Source of the DNA: Chroococcidiopsidaceae cyanobacterium CP_BM_RX_35
Lineage (GTDB): Bacteria; Cyanobacteriota; Cyanobacteriia; Cyanobacteriales; Chroococcidiopsidaceae
Length of the DNA: 10,050 bases
Assembly (NCBI GenBank): GCA_019242465.1
Contig: JAFAVL010000165.1
Span: 1 to 10,050 of the forward strand
Reading direction: 5' to 3'
Below, piece after piece: positions 1 through 5,868 of this stretch. The notes below the pieces were generated by a model. That model was not told where the DNA came from and searched no databases. It saw only the letters and a program-made list of their open reading frames with translations. Within the stretch, counting starts at the first letter, position 1; each line of letters opens with the position of its first letter. Position numbers and translations under genes: made by a program.

Positions 1-28
1 TACTAAAAGTTAAATATATAAACAGAAA

Positions 29-34
29 TATAAA
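29..34 (+). promoter_or_regulatory. Possible -10 element upstream of the small Rho_N-like gene
   Basis: The first 60 bases are very AT-rich and contain TATAAA at 29-34, about 50 bases before the ATG at 87. No convincing -35 hexamer lies 16-18 bases upstream (the window holds only AAAGTT at 6-11). This is a suggestion from base composition and one hexamer. The real promoter could lie before the window. Confidence 0.2.
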
Positions 35-74
35 CTACAGCACCTACTCGTAGTAACTCTAGTTAATTGCTGCC

Positions 75-80
75 AAGGAG
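75..80 (+). promoter_or_regulatory. Ribosome binding site of the small Rho_N-like gene
   Basis: AAGGAG lies six bases before the ATG at 87. It is a near-perfect anti-16S match and supports both this start codon and the reality of a gene that would otherwise be doubtful because of its length. Confidence 0.65.
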
Positions 81-86
81 AGGAAC

Positions 87-332
87 ATGTCAGCGCTCAA
101 ACCTAAGTCAGAGATACCACAGCCTGAAAATAACGCCTCAACTGTAGTGGATGCTCCTACAGACTCTCATGATCCGGGTGTAGCGGCTGAGAGCCTACCT
201 AAAGTTGTTGTCTGTTTTGATCTCAACACACTTAGCCACCGAAAACTCAAAGTGATCGCGTCAGGTCTCAAACTGCCCGGCTATAGCCGGATGACAAAAG
301 CAGAGCTTTGTGAAGCACTATTAGGGCTTTAG
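87..332 (+). CDS. Small protein with C-terminal Rho_N/SAP-like motif
   Basis: An 81-residue protein in two parts. Residues 1-44 are polar and rich in Pro, Asn, Ser, Glu and Asp, with no predicted fold. Residues 45-81 have the pattern of the Rho transcription-termination-factor N-terminal domain (Rho_N, close to SAP): a first helix (LSHRKLKVIASGL, 49-61), a GYSRMTKAEL turn and second-helix start (65-74), and a C-terminal Leu-rich end. That helix-extended-loop-helix fold usually binds nucleic acid. Cyanobacteria lack a classical Rho, and this protein has no RNA-binding S1-like or ATPase domain, so it is not Rho. A strong AAGGAG precedes the ATG. Its stop is one base from the tail of the convergent permease gene. 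A DNA- or RNA-binding accessory role is inferred from the motif alone; the target is unknown. Confidence 0.72.
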   Translation: MSALKPKSEIPQPENNASTVVDAPTDSHDPGVAAESLPKVVVCFDLNTLSHRKLKVIASGLKLPGYSRMTKAELCEALLGL

Positions 333-333
333 C

Positions 334-1221
334 TTAATCATCCCTTTGCCGCCAACGGGGGTTAACAAATTCATTTAATCCTTCACCAAGGAGTGACAGC
401 CCTACAACCATTAACGTCAACGCTAAGCCTGGAAACAAGGTTGTCCACCAAACACCTACAGGTAGCGCCTCTAAAGCCTGACGTAAGTCGTGCCCCCACT
501 CTGGAACTGCTTCTGGCAGTCCTAGCCCCAGAAACCCCAAGCCGCTTAAGGTCAAAATCGCGTCGGCAGAGTTGAGTGTGAATAACACTGGTACACTTTG
601 AATAACATTTAATAACAAATAGCGTGATAAGACTGTCCAAGTCGATGCGCCCATCGCCTGAGCAGCTTCGATAAATAGTTCAGTTCTAACGCTGTGGGTT
701 TGGTTTCTGACAACGCGGTAGTACTGGGGGATGTAGGAAATGCTGATAGCAATTGCGGCATTCAATATTCCTCGCCCAACCACAAACGCTAATGTGACTG
801 ACAGTAATAGTCCTGGCAAGGTATAAATCGTATCCATCAAAAACAGCAACACTCGATCTAATCTACCGCCTAGATAACCGCTAATTATGCCCAATGGGAC
901 GCCAATCACAATACTAAATCCTGTGGCAAGGAGGACAACTTGTAGCGCGGCTTGACTGCCATATAGTGTCCGGGAGAAGACATCGTAGCCTTGACGACTG
1001 GTGCCAAACCAGTAGTGCAATGACGGGGGCTGGTGAATCGGGTTAACCAGGGAGACAGTGGGGTCTTGCAGCCAACCTCTAGCCTGAAACACAGGAGCAA
1101 AGACGGCAATAAACACAAAGAACAGGGTAATGACTAACCCAATTCCCATAAGTTGTCTAGAAAGGCTGGGACGCTGGAAAAAATTCAGGAATCTAGGTGA
1201 TTGGCGTTCGGTAATAGTCAT
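334..1221 (-). CDS. DppC/OppC-type ABC transporter permease, orphan
   Basis: A 295-residue integral membrane permease of the peptide/nickel/opine ABC class. An N-terminal helix (about 24-44) precedes a periplasmic segment carrying the OppC hallmark HYWFGTSRQGYDVFSR (69-84; family norm GTDxxGRDxxSR). Further helices follow at about 92-116 and 123-148. The cytoplasmic EAA loop that contacts the ATPase starts at EAAQAMG (185-191). FLGLGLPEAVPEWG (230-243) and a C-terminal NPRWR (288-292) are typical family signatures. The start is set at ATG 1221 because AAGGA lies five bases upstream; a TTG directly before it would add one residue. Family members pair with a DppB-type permease, ATPases and a binding protein; none is adjacent. 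The substrate (peptide, metal chelate or other) cannot be told. Convergent with the small gene (one-base gap) and divergent from the sugar operon. Confidence 0.9.
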   Translation of the reverse strand: MTITERQSPRFLNFFQRPSLSRQLMGIGLVITLFFVFIAVFAPVFQARGWLQDPTVSLVNPIHQPPSLHYWFGTSRQGYDVFSRTLYGSQAALQVVLLATGFSIVIGVPLGIISGYLGGRLDRVLLFLMDTIYTLPGLLLSVTLAFVVGRGILNAAIAISISYIPQYYRVVRNQTHSVRTELFIEAAQAMGASTWTVLSRYLLLNVIQSVPVLFTLNSADAILTLSGLGFLGLGLPEAVPEWGHDLRQALEALPVGVWWTTLFPGLALTLMVVGLSLLGEGLNEFVNPRWRQRDD

Positions 1222-1301
1222 CAATATCCTTACGACTTTCCATATTAAGAGTAAAGCGTGAGAAGCAGATTGTCAGATGTCAAAGTGGCGGGAAACAGCT
1301 T
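1222..1301. promoter_or_regulatory. Divergent promoter region between OppC-like permease and sugar importer operon
   Basis: These 80 bases separate two outward-facing genes and should hold promoters for both. On the minus strand AAGGA serves as ribosome binding site for the OppC-like gene. On the plus strand a GGGAA at 1290-1294 lies seven bases before the MalF-like ATG. I see no clean -10/-35 pair on either strand, and no operator palindrome. Assigning a promoter function rests on gene layout only. Confidence 0.35.
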
Positions 1302-2195
1302 ATGCCGATGGATACAATTCAAAAACGAGAACAATTAACAGGCTGGCTCTTGGTACTGCCAGCAGTCATACTACTGTTGCTAGTATTTGCTTACCCGATC
1401 ATCCGCGCCTTCTGGTTGAGTCTGTTTGCGAAAAATCTCGGCACTCAGTTGCAACCAGGTTATGCTGGTCTGGATAACTATACACGGATGGCATTTGATG
1501 GGCGCTTCTGGCAAACCTTAGAAAATACCACGCTATTTACAGCAGCTTCAGTTGTCTTAGAACTGATCGTAGGGATGGGTATTGCCTTGGTGCTAAGTCA
1601 ATCGTTTCGGGGGCGAGGGGTTGTACGAACAATTGCAATTCTGCCCTGGGCTTTGCCAACTGCCCTCATTGCTCTGGCTTGGGCTTGGATTTTTAACGAC
1701 CAGTACGGGGTGTGGAACGATATCCTACAGCACTTAGGGCTGATTCACACTGGCATTAACTGGCTAGGAGAGCCGAGCTTAGCAATGATGGTAGTGATTG
1801 CAGCAGATGTGTGGAAAACGACGCCATTTATCAGCATTCTCCTGCTGGCGGGGCTGCAATCGATTCCATCTGACCTTTACGAAGCTTATGCGATTGACGG
1901 TGCTAGCCCCTGGCAAAGTTTTCGTAGCATCACACTACCTCTACTGACACCTCAAATCCTGATTGCGCTGCTGTTTCGATTTGCGCAGGCATTCGGTATA
2001 TTTGACCTGGTTGCAGTGATGACTGGTGGTGGACCAGCTGGGGCAACGGAAACGGTTTCGCTCTACATTTACGCAATGGTAATGCGATATCTAGATTTTG
2101 GCTATGGAGCAGCACTAGTAGTCGTGACATTTTTGTTGTTAGTAGCTGCAGTTGCGATCGCCAGCTTCCTATTATCAAAAGTAAGGACTAACTAG
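1302..2195 (+). CDS. Carbohydrate ABC transporter permease, MalF/UgpA-like (CUT1)
   Basis: A 297-residue membrane permease forming half of the channel of a sugar importer. Hydrophobic helices lie at about 15-40, 76-100, 110-131, 160-184, 214-235 and 265-292. The cytoplasmic EAA loop, which docks on the ATPase, reads EAYAIDGASPWQSFRSITLP (194-213), a close match to the CUT1 pattern EAAxxDGA...ITLP. MTGGGPAGATET before the last helix is also typical of MalF/UgpA proteins. The ATG at 1302 follows a weak GGGAA; a second ATG two codons later is possible. It is the first gene of a three-gene operon, 15 bases ahead of the MalG-like gene. The large periplasmic domain of E. coli MalF is absent, as usual in shorter CUT1 permeases. 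The substrate is probably a sugar, glucoside or glycerol-phosphate-type compound; sequence alone does not decide. Confidence 0.93.
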   Translation: MPMDTIQKREQLTGWLLVLPAVILLLLVFAYPIIRAFWLSLFAKNLGTQLQPGYAGLDNYTRMAFDGRFWQTLENTTLFTAASVVLELIVGMGIALVLSQSFRGRGVVRTIAILPWALPTALIALAWAWIFNDQYGVWNDILQHLGLIHTGINWLGEPSLAMMVVIAADVWKTTPFISILLLAGLQSIPSDLYEAYAIDGASPWQSFRSITLPLLTPQILIALLFRFAQAFGIFDLVAVMTGGGPAGATETVSLYIYAMVMRYLDFGYGAALVVVTFLLLVAAVAIASFLLSKVRTN

Positions 2196-2210
2196 TTTCG
2201 GATTTGAGAC

Positions 2211-3089
2211 ATGAGGCAAAATCTAAGTCGCGGCAACGCAAGCGTCAATTCAAAGAGCCAAATCCAGAATTCTAAATTCCTACTCTTTGTTGCTATCCTC
2301 CTCATAGTGGTTTTTTGCCTTGCTCCTGTGCTTTGGCAACTGCTTACATCAATTAAGGTGAATGCTGATATTGCCGCCGTTCCTAATGTCTATATCCCCA
2401 GTCGCTATACCCTCAACCACTACATCGAATTGTTTCAGCGCCGTCCATTTCTGAACTACATTTTTAATAGTGCTTTGGTATCAATCGTCTCCACTGCACT
2501 CTGTTTGGGGATAGGTGCGCCAGCTGCCTATTCTTTAGCACGGTTACGGATCTGGGGAGAACAAGTCATCCTCGTCGGAGTCCTGATTGTGACCCTGTTT
2601 CCTTACATTCTGCTATTTTTGGGGTTGCTAGAAATTGTCCAGGCACTGCAACTGGCAAATAATTACCTTGCACTAATTATTCCCTATACCGCCATTAACT
2701 TGCCCCTCACGATTCTGGTAATGCGGAGTTTCTTTCAACAACTGCCGCACGATCTAGAAGATGCCGCCAAGGTAGATGGCTACAACACTCAACAGATACT
2801 GCTACAAATCCTCCTACCGATGACTGTGCCAGCGTTGGTGACAACGGGAATTCTGACCTTTATCTTCGCTTGGAATGAATTTATCTTTGCCCTTACCTTC
2901 ATGACTCGTGAATCGCTCAAAACTATCCCAGTTGCGGCTGCCCAATTGGGCGGGGCGTCAGCATTTGAAATCCCTTATGGTGCGATCGCCGCTGCTACAG
3001 TGATAGGGACATCGCCCCTAGTGTTGCTAGTTCTGTTGTTCCAACGCCGCATTGTTCAAGGTTTAACGTCTGGTGCAGTCAAGGGGTAA
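2211..3089 (+). CDS. Carbohydrate ABC transporter permease, MalG/UgpE-like (CUT1)
   Basis: A 292-residue membrane permease, the second channel subunit of the importer. Helix 1 covers about 23-45, followed by a MalG-style segment with NYIFNSALVS (82-91). Further helices lie at about 90-110, 119-143, 151-172, 205-225 and 257-282. The EAA loop is variant at its first position but otherwise canonical: LEDAAKVDGYNTQQILLQILLP (182-203). FIFAWNEFIFALTF shortly after it is a strong MalG-family signature. It begins 15 bases after the MalF-like stop and ends five bases before the ATPase ATG, so all three are probably cotranscribed. Residues 12-23 are encoded by a degenerate heptanucleotide repeat and look like a non-native N-terminal addition. 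No strong ribosome binding site precedes ATG 2211, and no other ATG lies before helix 1. Confidence 0.92.
   Translation: MRQNLSRGNASVNSKSQIQNSKFLLFVAILLIVVFCLAPVLWQLLTSIKVNADIAAVPNVYIPSRYTLNHYIELFQRRPFLNYIFNSALVSIVSTALCLGIGAPAAYSLARLRIWGEQVILVGVLIVTLFPYILLFLGLLEIVQALQLANNYLALIIPYTAINLPLTILVMRSFFQQLPHDLEDAAKVDGYNTQQILLQILLPMTVPALVTTGILTFIFAWNEFIFALTFMTRESLKTIPVAAAQLGGASAFEIPYGAIAAATVIGTSPLVLLVLLFQRRIVQGLTSGAVKG
2245..2279 (+). repeat. Degenerate heptanucleotide repeat (STRR-like) within the MalG-like gene start
   Basis: Five tandem 7-mers: TCAATTC, AAAGAGC, CAAATCC, AGAATTC, TAAATTC. Three fit NNAATTC exactly and the other two are decayed. Tandem 7-mers of this AATTC/AATCC style are a known class of short repeats in cyanobacterial genomes, normally found between genes. 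Here the array is read through as the peptide NSKSQIQNSKF. Confidence 0.5.
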
Positions 3090-3094
3090 ATTCA

Positions 3095-4177
3095 ATGGCT
3101 AACTTAGAACTGCGAAACCTAAATAAGACCTATAACTCTAAAGTCATCCCTGTCAAAGACATTAACCTGCATGTCAATGAGGGGGAATTTCTCACGCTGC
3201 TAGGACCATCAGGGTGTGGCAAATCGACAACACTGCGATTGATTGCTGGGCTGGAGCAACCTACACGAGGGCAAATCTTGATTGGCGATCGCGATGTCAC
3301 TGCTTTGCAACCAGGAGATCGCAATATCGCAATGGTTTTCCAAAGCTACGCTCTCTACCCACATATGACTGTCGCCGAAAACATCGCCTCTGGGTTGAAG
3401 CTGCGCCACATCCCTAAAGTTGAAATCCAGCAGCGCGTGGCTGATGTTGCCGCTAAGCTGGGGCTGGAAGAATTGCTACAGCGTCAGCCTAGCAAGTTGT
3501 CAGGTGGTCAGAGGCAACGGGTAGCGCTTGGTCGGGCTTTGGTACGTCAACCAGATGTCTTTTTGCTTGATGAACCTCTGAGTAATCTAGATGCCCTATT
3601 GCGTGAACGAGTCCGGGCAGAACTCAAACAACTATTTATTGCCCAGAAAGCCCCAGTGGTATACGTTACCCACGACCAAACCGAAGCCATGACCCTTTCA
3701 ACCAAAGTCGCAGTACTCAACAACGGCAACCTACAACAACTGGCTCCACCTCAACAAATCTACGTCCGCCCGGCAAATCAGTTCGTTGCTGGTTTCGTCG
3801 GCAGCCCACAGATGAACTTACTGACGCTCAACTGCCATGGAAACTCAGCTTGGTTAGGTGATTGTCGCCTGCCGATCTCTCTACCTACAGTTCCACCTCA
3901 GATTATCTTAGGCATCCGTCCAGAAAACATCCAACTGGCAAATGCTGAAGATGCCCATACCATTGAAGGTCAAGTTTTCTTAGTAGAAAATTTGGGAATG
4001 CATAATTTAATTAGCATTCGCATTCAAAGTTCTCAATCGGACTGGCTAACTCTACGCGCTCTGCTCTCAGTAACCGAGCAATGGAATGGCACAGCCGTGA
4101 AGCTGGCTCTACATCCTGAGTCACTCCATTGGTTTGATGTAGAGACGGGCGAACGGCTTCACTTTCAAGGATTGTAG
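3095..4177 (+). CDS. Carbohydrate ABC transporter ATP-binding protein, MalK/UgpC-like
   Basis: A 360-residue cytoplasmic ATPase that powers the importer. The nucleotide-binding domain covers about 1-235: Walker A GPSGCGKST (37-45), Q-loop Gln83 in VFQSYALYPHMTV, signature LSGGQRQR (135-142), Walker B VFLLDEP (155-161) with catalytic Glu160, D-loop SNLD (163-166) and switch His193 in VTHDQTEA. The C-terminal third (about 240-355) is the TOBE/MOP-like regulatory domain of MalK, UgpC and MsmK proteins, including ILGIRPENI. Length and all catalytic residues are normal, so it should be active. AAGGGG inside the end of the upstream gene provides the ribosome binding site five bases after that gene's stop. 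MalK-type ATPases often serve several permease sets, so it may energise other sugar importers too. Its 3' end overlaps the convergent AI-2E-family gene by 13 bp. Confidence 0.95.
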   Translation: MANLELRNLNKTYNSKVIPVKDINLHVNEGEFLTLLGPSGCGKSTTLRLIAGLEQPTRGQILIGDRDVTALQPGDRNIAMVFQSYALYPHMTVAENIASGLKLRHIPKVEIQQRVADVAAKLGLEELLQRQPSKLSGGQRQRVALGRALVRQPDVFLLDEPLSNLDALLRERVRAELKQLFIAQKAPVVYVTHDQTEAMTLSTKVAVLNNGNLQQLAPPQQIYVRPANQFVAGFVGSPQMNLLTLNCHGNSAWLGDCRLPISLPTVPPQIILGIRPENIQLANAEDAHTIEGQVFLVENLGMHNLISIRIQSSQSDWLTLRALLSVTEQWNGTAVKLALHPESLHWFDVETGERLHFQGL

Positions 4178-5232
4178 CGATCGAGTTTTGGTGGTGGTTG
4201 ATCTTCAACCCGTTCTTCTGGGGTAAACTCATCAATTATAGTTGCAAAGACTGCTGCTGCTGGGACTGCTAAGAGGACACCGAAAAATCCTAACAGTTCA
4301 CCCATAACCAGAAAGGCAACGATCACCATAACAGGACTCAGCTTTACCCGTTGACCCATGATTAGCGGCTGAATCAGGTGAGCATCTACTTGGTTCAAAA
4401 TTAAAAATAGCACCACAACAAACACCGCCTTGATCGGGGAGATGGTGAGTGCTACCAAAGCTGGAAGAATAGTACCGACAATCGAGCCAAAGTAGGGAAT
4501 GACCTCAAAAACTCCAGCAAAGACACCGAAGGAGACAGGCAACGGCACTCCTAGAACCCAGAGCCCAAGTGCTGCCCCTACACCGATAATTAGCATTGCC
4601 ACGCCTGTACCAAAGATCCAGCCTTCAAGTCGAACTTCTGTAGATTGCAGCAATCTCTTAAAGCGCTCATGGTGCCGACGCGGTACTAGCCGCAGAATTC
4701 CCCTAATCACAGAATTAGGGTCGTAAGCCATGTATAGGGCTAAGATCAACGTACCTATTGTCTCAATAGTTCCTCCAAAAGTATTTCGCAGCAGGAGTGG
4801 AAAAATGTCAAATATGCTCACCAGAAAGCTTTTCAGTTGCACTAATGCCTGGGAGACATCAGGCACAAAACTATATTTCGACCGGAGACTGGAATCGAAA
4901 TTCCTTAAGCGATTCACGTAGTTTGGCAATTGTGAGGCTAAAAGTTGCGTCTCAGTTACAAAATTCGGAATCACAAACAGTACAATAAATGCCCCAAACC
5001 CCACCACTAGTCCGATTAGTATGAGTACTGCTAGCCAGCGTACTTTAACAATCTTCCGCAACCACCGCAAACTTGTCCGAAGTACCAGGGCTAAAAGCGC
5101 TGCAATAGCTAATATCTCTAAAACCAGCACTAGTCTGTAGAGAATGTATATGATGATTGCTAGCAACAACGCGAGGGGCGCTCCTCGGGTTAATTGGTTT
5201 TCTATCGTGTCTCGATCCCTAGAGCCTGACAT
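4165..5232 (-). CDS. AI-2E/PerM family (UPF0118) membrane transporter
   Basis: A 355-residue multi-pass membrane protein of the family that includes E. coli TqsA (autoinducer-2 export) and bacterial Na+/H+ antiporters. Helices lie at about 18-53, 65-89, 150-170, 207-227, 231-262 (two), 267-281 and 301-335. Family motifs are EVIPYFGSIVG (243-253), LIQPLIMGQRVKLSP (286-300) and GELLGFFGVLLAVPAAA (311-327). The soluble segment between helices 4 and 5 (about 95-145) is also typical. I place the start at ATG 5232 because AAGGA lies eight bases upstream; a GTG at 5265 would add 11 residues but has no ribosome binding site. The C-terminal tail is short and charged. The substrate is unknown; cyanobacterial members are usually uncharacterised, and an AI-2 role should not be assumed. 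Transcribed towards the sugar operon. Confidence 0.92.
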   Translation of the reverse strand: MSGSRDRDTIENQLTRGAPLALLLAIIIYILYRLVLVLEILAIAALLALVLRTSLRWLRKIVKVRWLAVLILIGLVVGFGAFIVLFVIPNFVTETQLLASQLPNYVNRLRNFDSSLRSKYSFVPDVSQALVQLKSFLVSIFDIFPLLLRNTFGGTIETIGTLILALYMAYDPNSVIRGILRLVPRRHHERFKRLLQSTEVRLEGWIFGTGVAMLIIGVGAALGLWVLGVPLPVSFGVFAGVFEVIPYFGSIVGTILPALVALTISPIKAVFVVVLFLILNQVDAHLIQPLIMGQRVKLSPVMVIVAFLVMGELLGFFGVLLAVPAAAVFATIIDEFTPEERVEDQPPPKLDRYNP

Positions 5233-5361
5233 TCCCTTTTTCCTTATTGCCGACTTGTACCACACCTAGCTAAGAAAAAACTTTCTGTTGCCTACCTGCG
5301 CTTCAGATCTCGTCTAGTTTCCTAACCTTGTCTTTTTGGGTATTAGGTATACTGAAGTGAC

Positions 5362-5367
5362 ATTATA
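5362..5367 (-). promoter_or_regulatory. Candidate -10 element for the AI-2E-family gene
   Basis: The minus strand carries a perfect TATAAT here, about 130 bases before the ATG at 5232, in the 259-bp gap between this gene and folB. The -35 position is poor (ACAAGG with a 17-bp spacer). If used, the transcript has a leader of roughly 120 bases. The plus strand has an overlapping TATACT (5347-5352) but no rightward gene follows, which favours the leftward reading. Confidence 0.35.
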
Positions 5368-5408
5368 TGGTGCCAAGTCCCTTACCTTGTTATTCCTTTG
5401 GCAGGAGA

Positions 5409-5435
5409 CTTAGGTCAATTTTGGCTTAGGCAATT
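5409..5435. repeat. Short imperfect direct repeat upstream of AI-2E-family promoter
   Basis: CTTAGGTCAATT (5409-5420) and CTTAGGCAATT (5425-5435) are copies differing by one deleted base, offset by 16 bases. They lie upstream of the leftward TATAAT at 5362, where activator sites would be expected, but also just behind folB. A paired regulator site is possible; chance similarity is not excluded. Confidence 0.3.
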
Positions 5436-5491
5436 CCCCCTTAAGGGTAATGAGAGAGGATGTTACAGACTAAAACAGTATAAATACTAAC

Positions 5492-5848
5492 TTAGTTGGC
5501 TCTAGTGAGTTCAATCGTGATTTTGCCGCCAAAGTCTGGAATCGGTGCGGCAAGTTTCGATAGCCGGACTCTAACTTGTGATACTTGCTTTGATTGTAGG
5601 ATAGCTTCGGTAATTGCCGTTGCCAGTTTTTCAATTAAAGCAAACTTAGATGTCTCCACTAGTTGCTGCACGCTGCTGATGATGCTGCGGTAATCGAGAG
5701 TATCTTCAATTGAGTCACTCTTGCCTGCTAGTGCGAGATCCAGCCACAATGTTACATCCACCTCAAACCATTGACCTAGCACCTGCTCCTCCGGTAGGTA
5801 GCCAGTATAGCCATAGCAACGAATTCCGGTCAATTCAATGCAATCCAT
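5492..5848 (-). CDS. folB: Dihydroneopterin aldolase
   Basis: A 118-residue soluble enzyme of folate synthesis. It cleaves 7,8-dihydroneopterin to 6-hydroxymethyl-dihydropterin and glycolaldehyde and acts as a homo-oligomer. The start MDCIELTGIRCYGYTG matches the family pattern M-D-x-I-x-L-x-G-[IM]-R-x-Y-G. By alignment with the S. aureus enzyme, key residues are present: Glu21 (E22), Tyr53 (Y54, in TLDYRS), Glu73 (E74, in IEKLA) and Lys98 (K100, in RLSKLAAPIP). The His commonly found after GY is Thr15 here. I chose ATG 5848 for the family-like N-terminus and length. A GTG at 5869 would add seven residues and share its G with the upstream gene's TAG stop. It lies 20 bases after the NACHT gene in the same direction, so it is probably cotranscribed with it. 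No other folate gene is in view. Confidence 0.95.
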   Translation of the reverse strand: MDCIELTGIRCYGYTGYLPEEQVLGQWFEVDVTLWLDLALAGKSDSIEDTLDYRSIISSVQQLVETSKFALIEKLATAITEAILQSKQVSQVRVRLSKLAAPIPDFGGKITIELTRAN

Positions 5849-5868
5849 CGTATTCCCATAAAGATGCA

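Noticed and set aside
1277..1477. 66-codon rightward frame overlapping the MalF-like gene start
   Set aside because: It is an out-of-frame shadow of the permease; the translation is low in structure and lacks family similarity.
4165..5265. Autoinducer-2 transport as the specific function of the PerM-family gene
   Set aside because: The family name comes from one E. coli member; nothing here identifies the substrate, and no luxS or lsr gene is present.
5438..5447. CCCTTAAGGG palindrome as a regulatory site
   Set aside because: It is a 10-bp loopless palindrome of a kind expected occasionally by chance, with no promoter at a meaningful distance except the weak one 70 bases away.
5477..5488. 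AGTAT-AA-ATACT inverted repeat just after folB as a terminator
   Set aside because: The stem is only five AT-rich pairs and no clean T-run follows on the minus strand.
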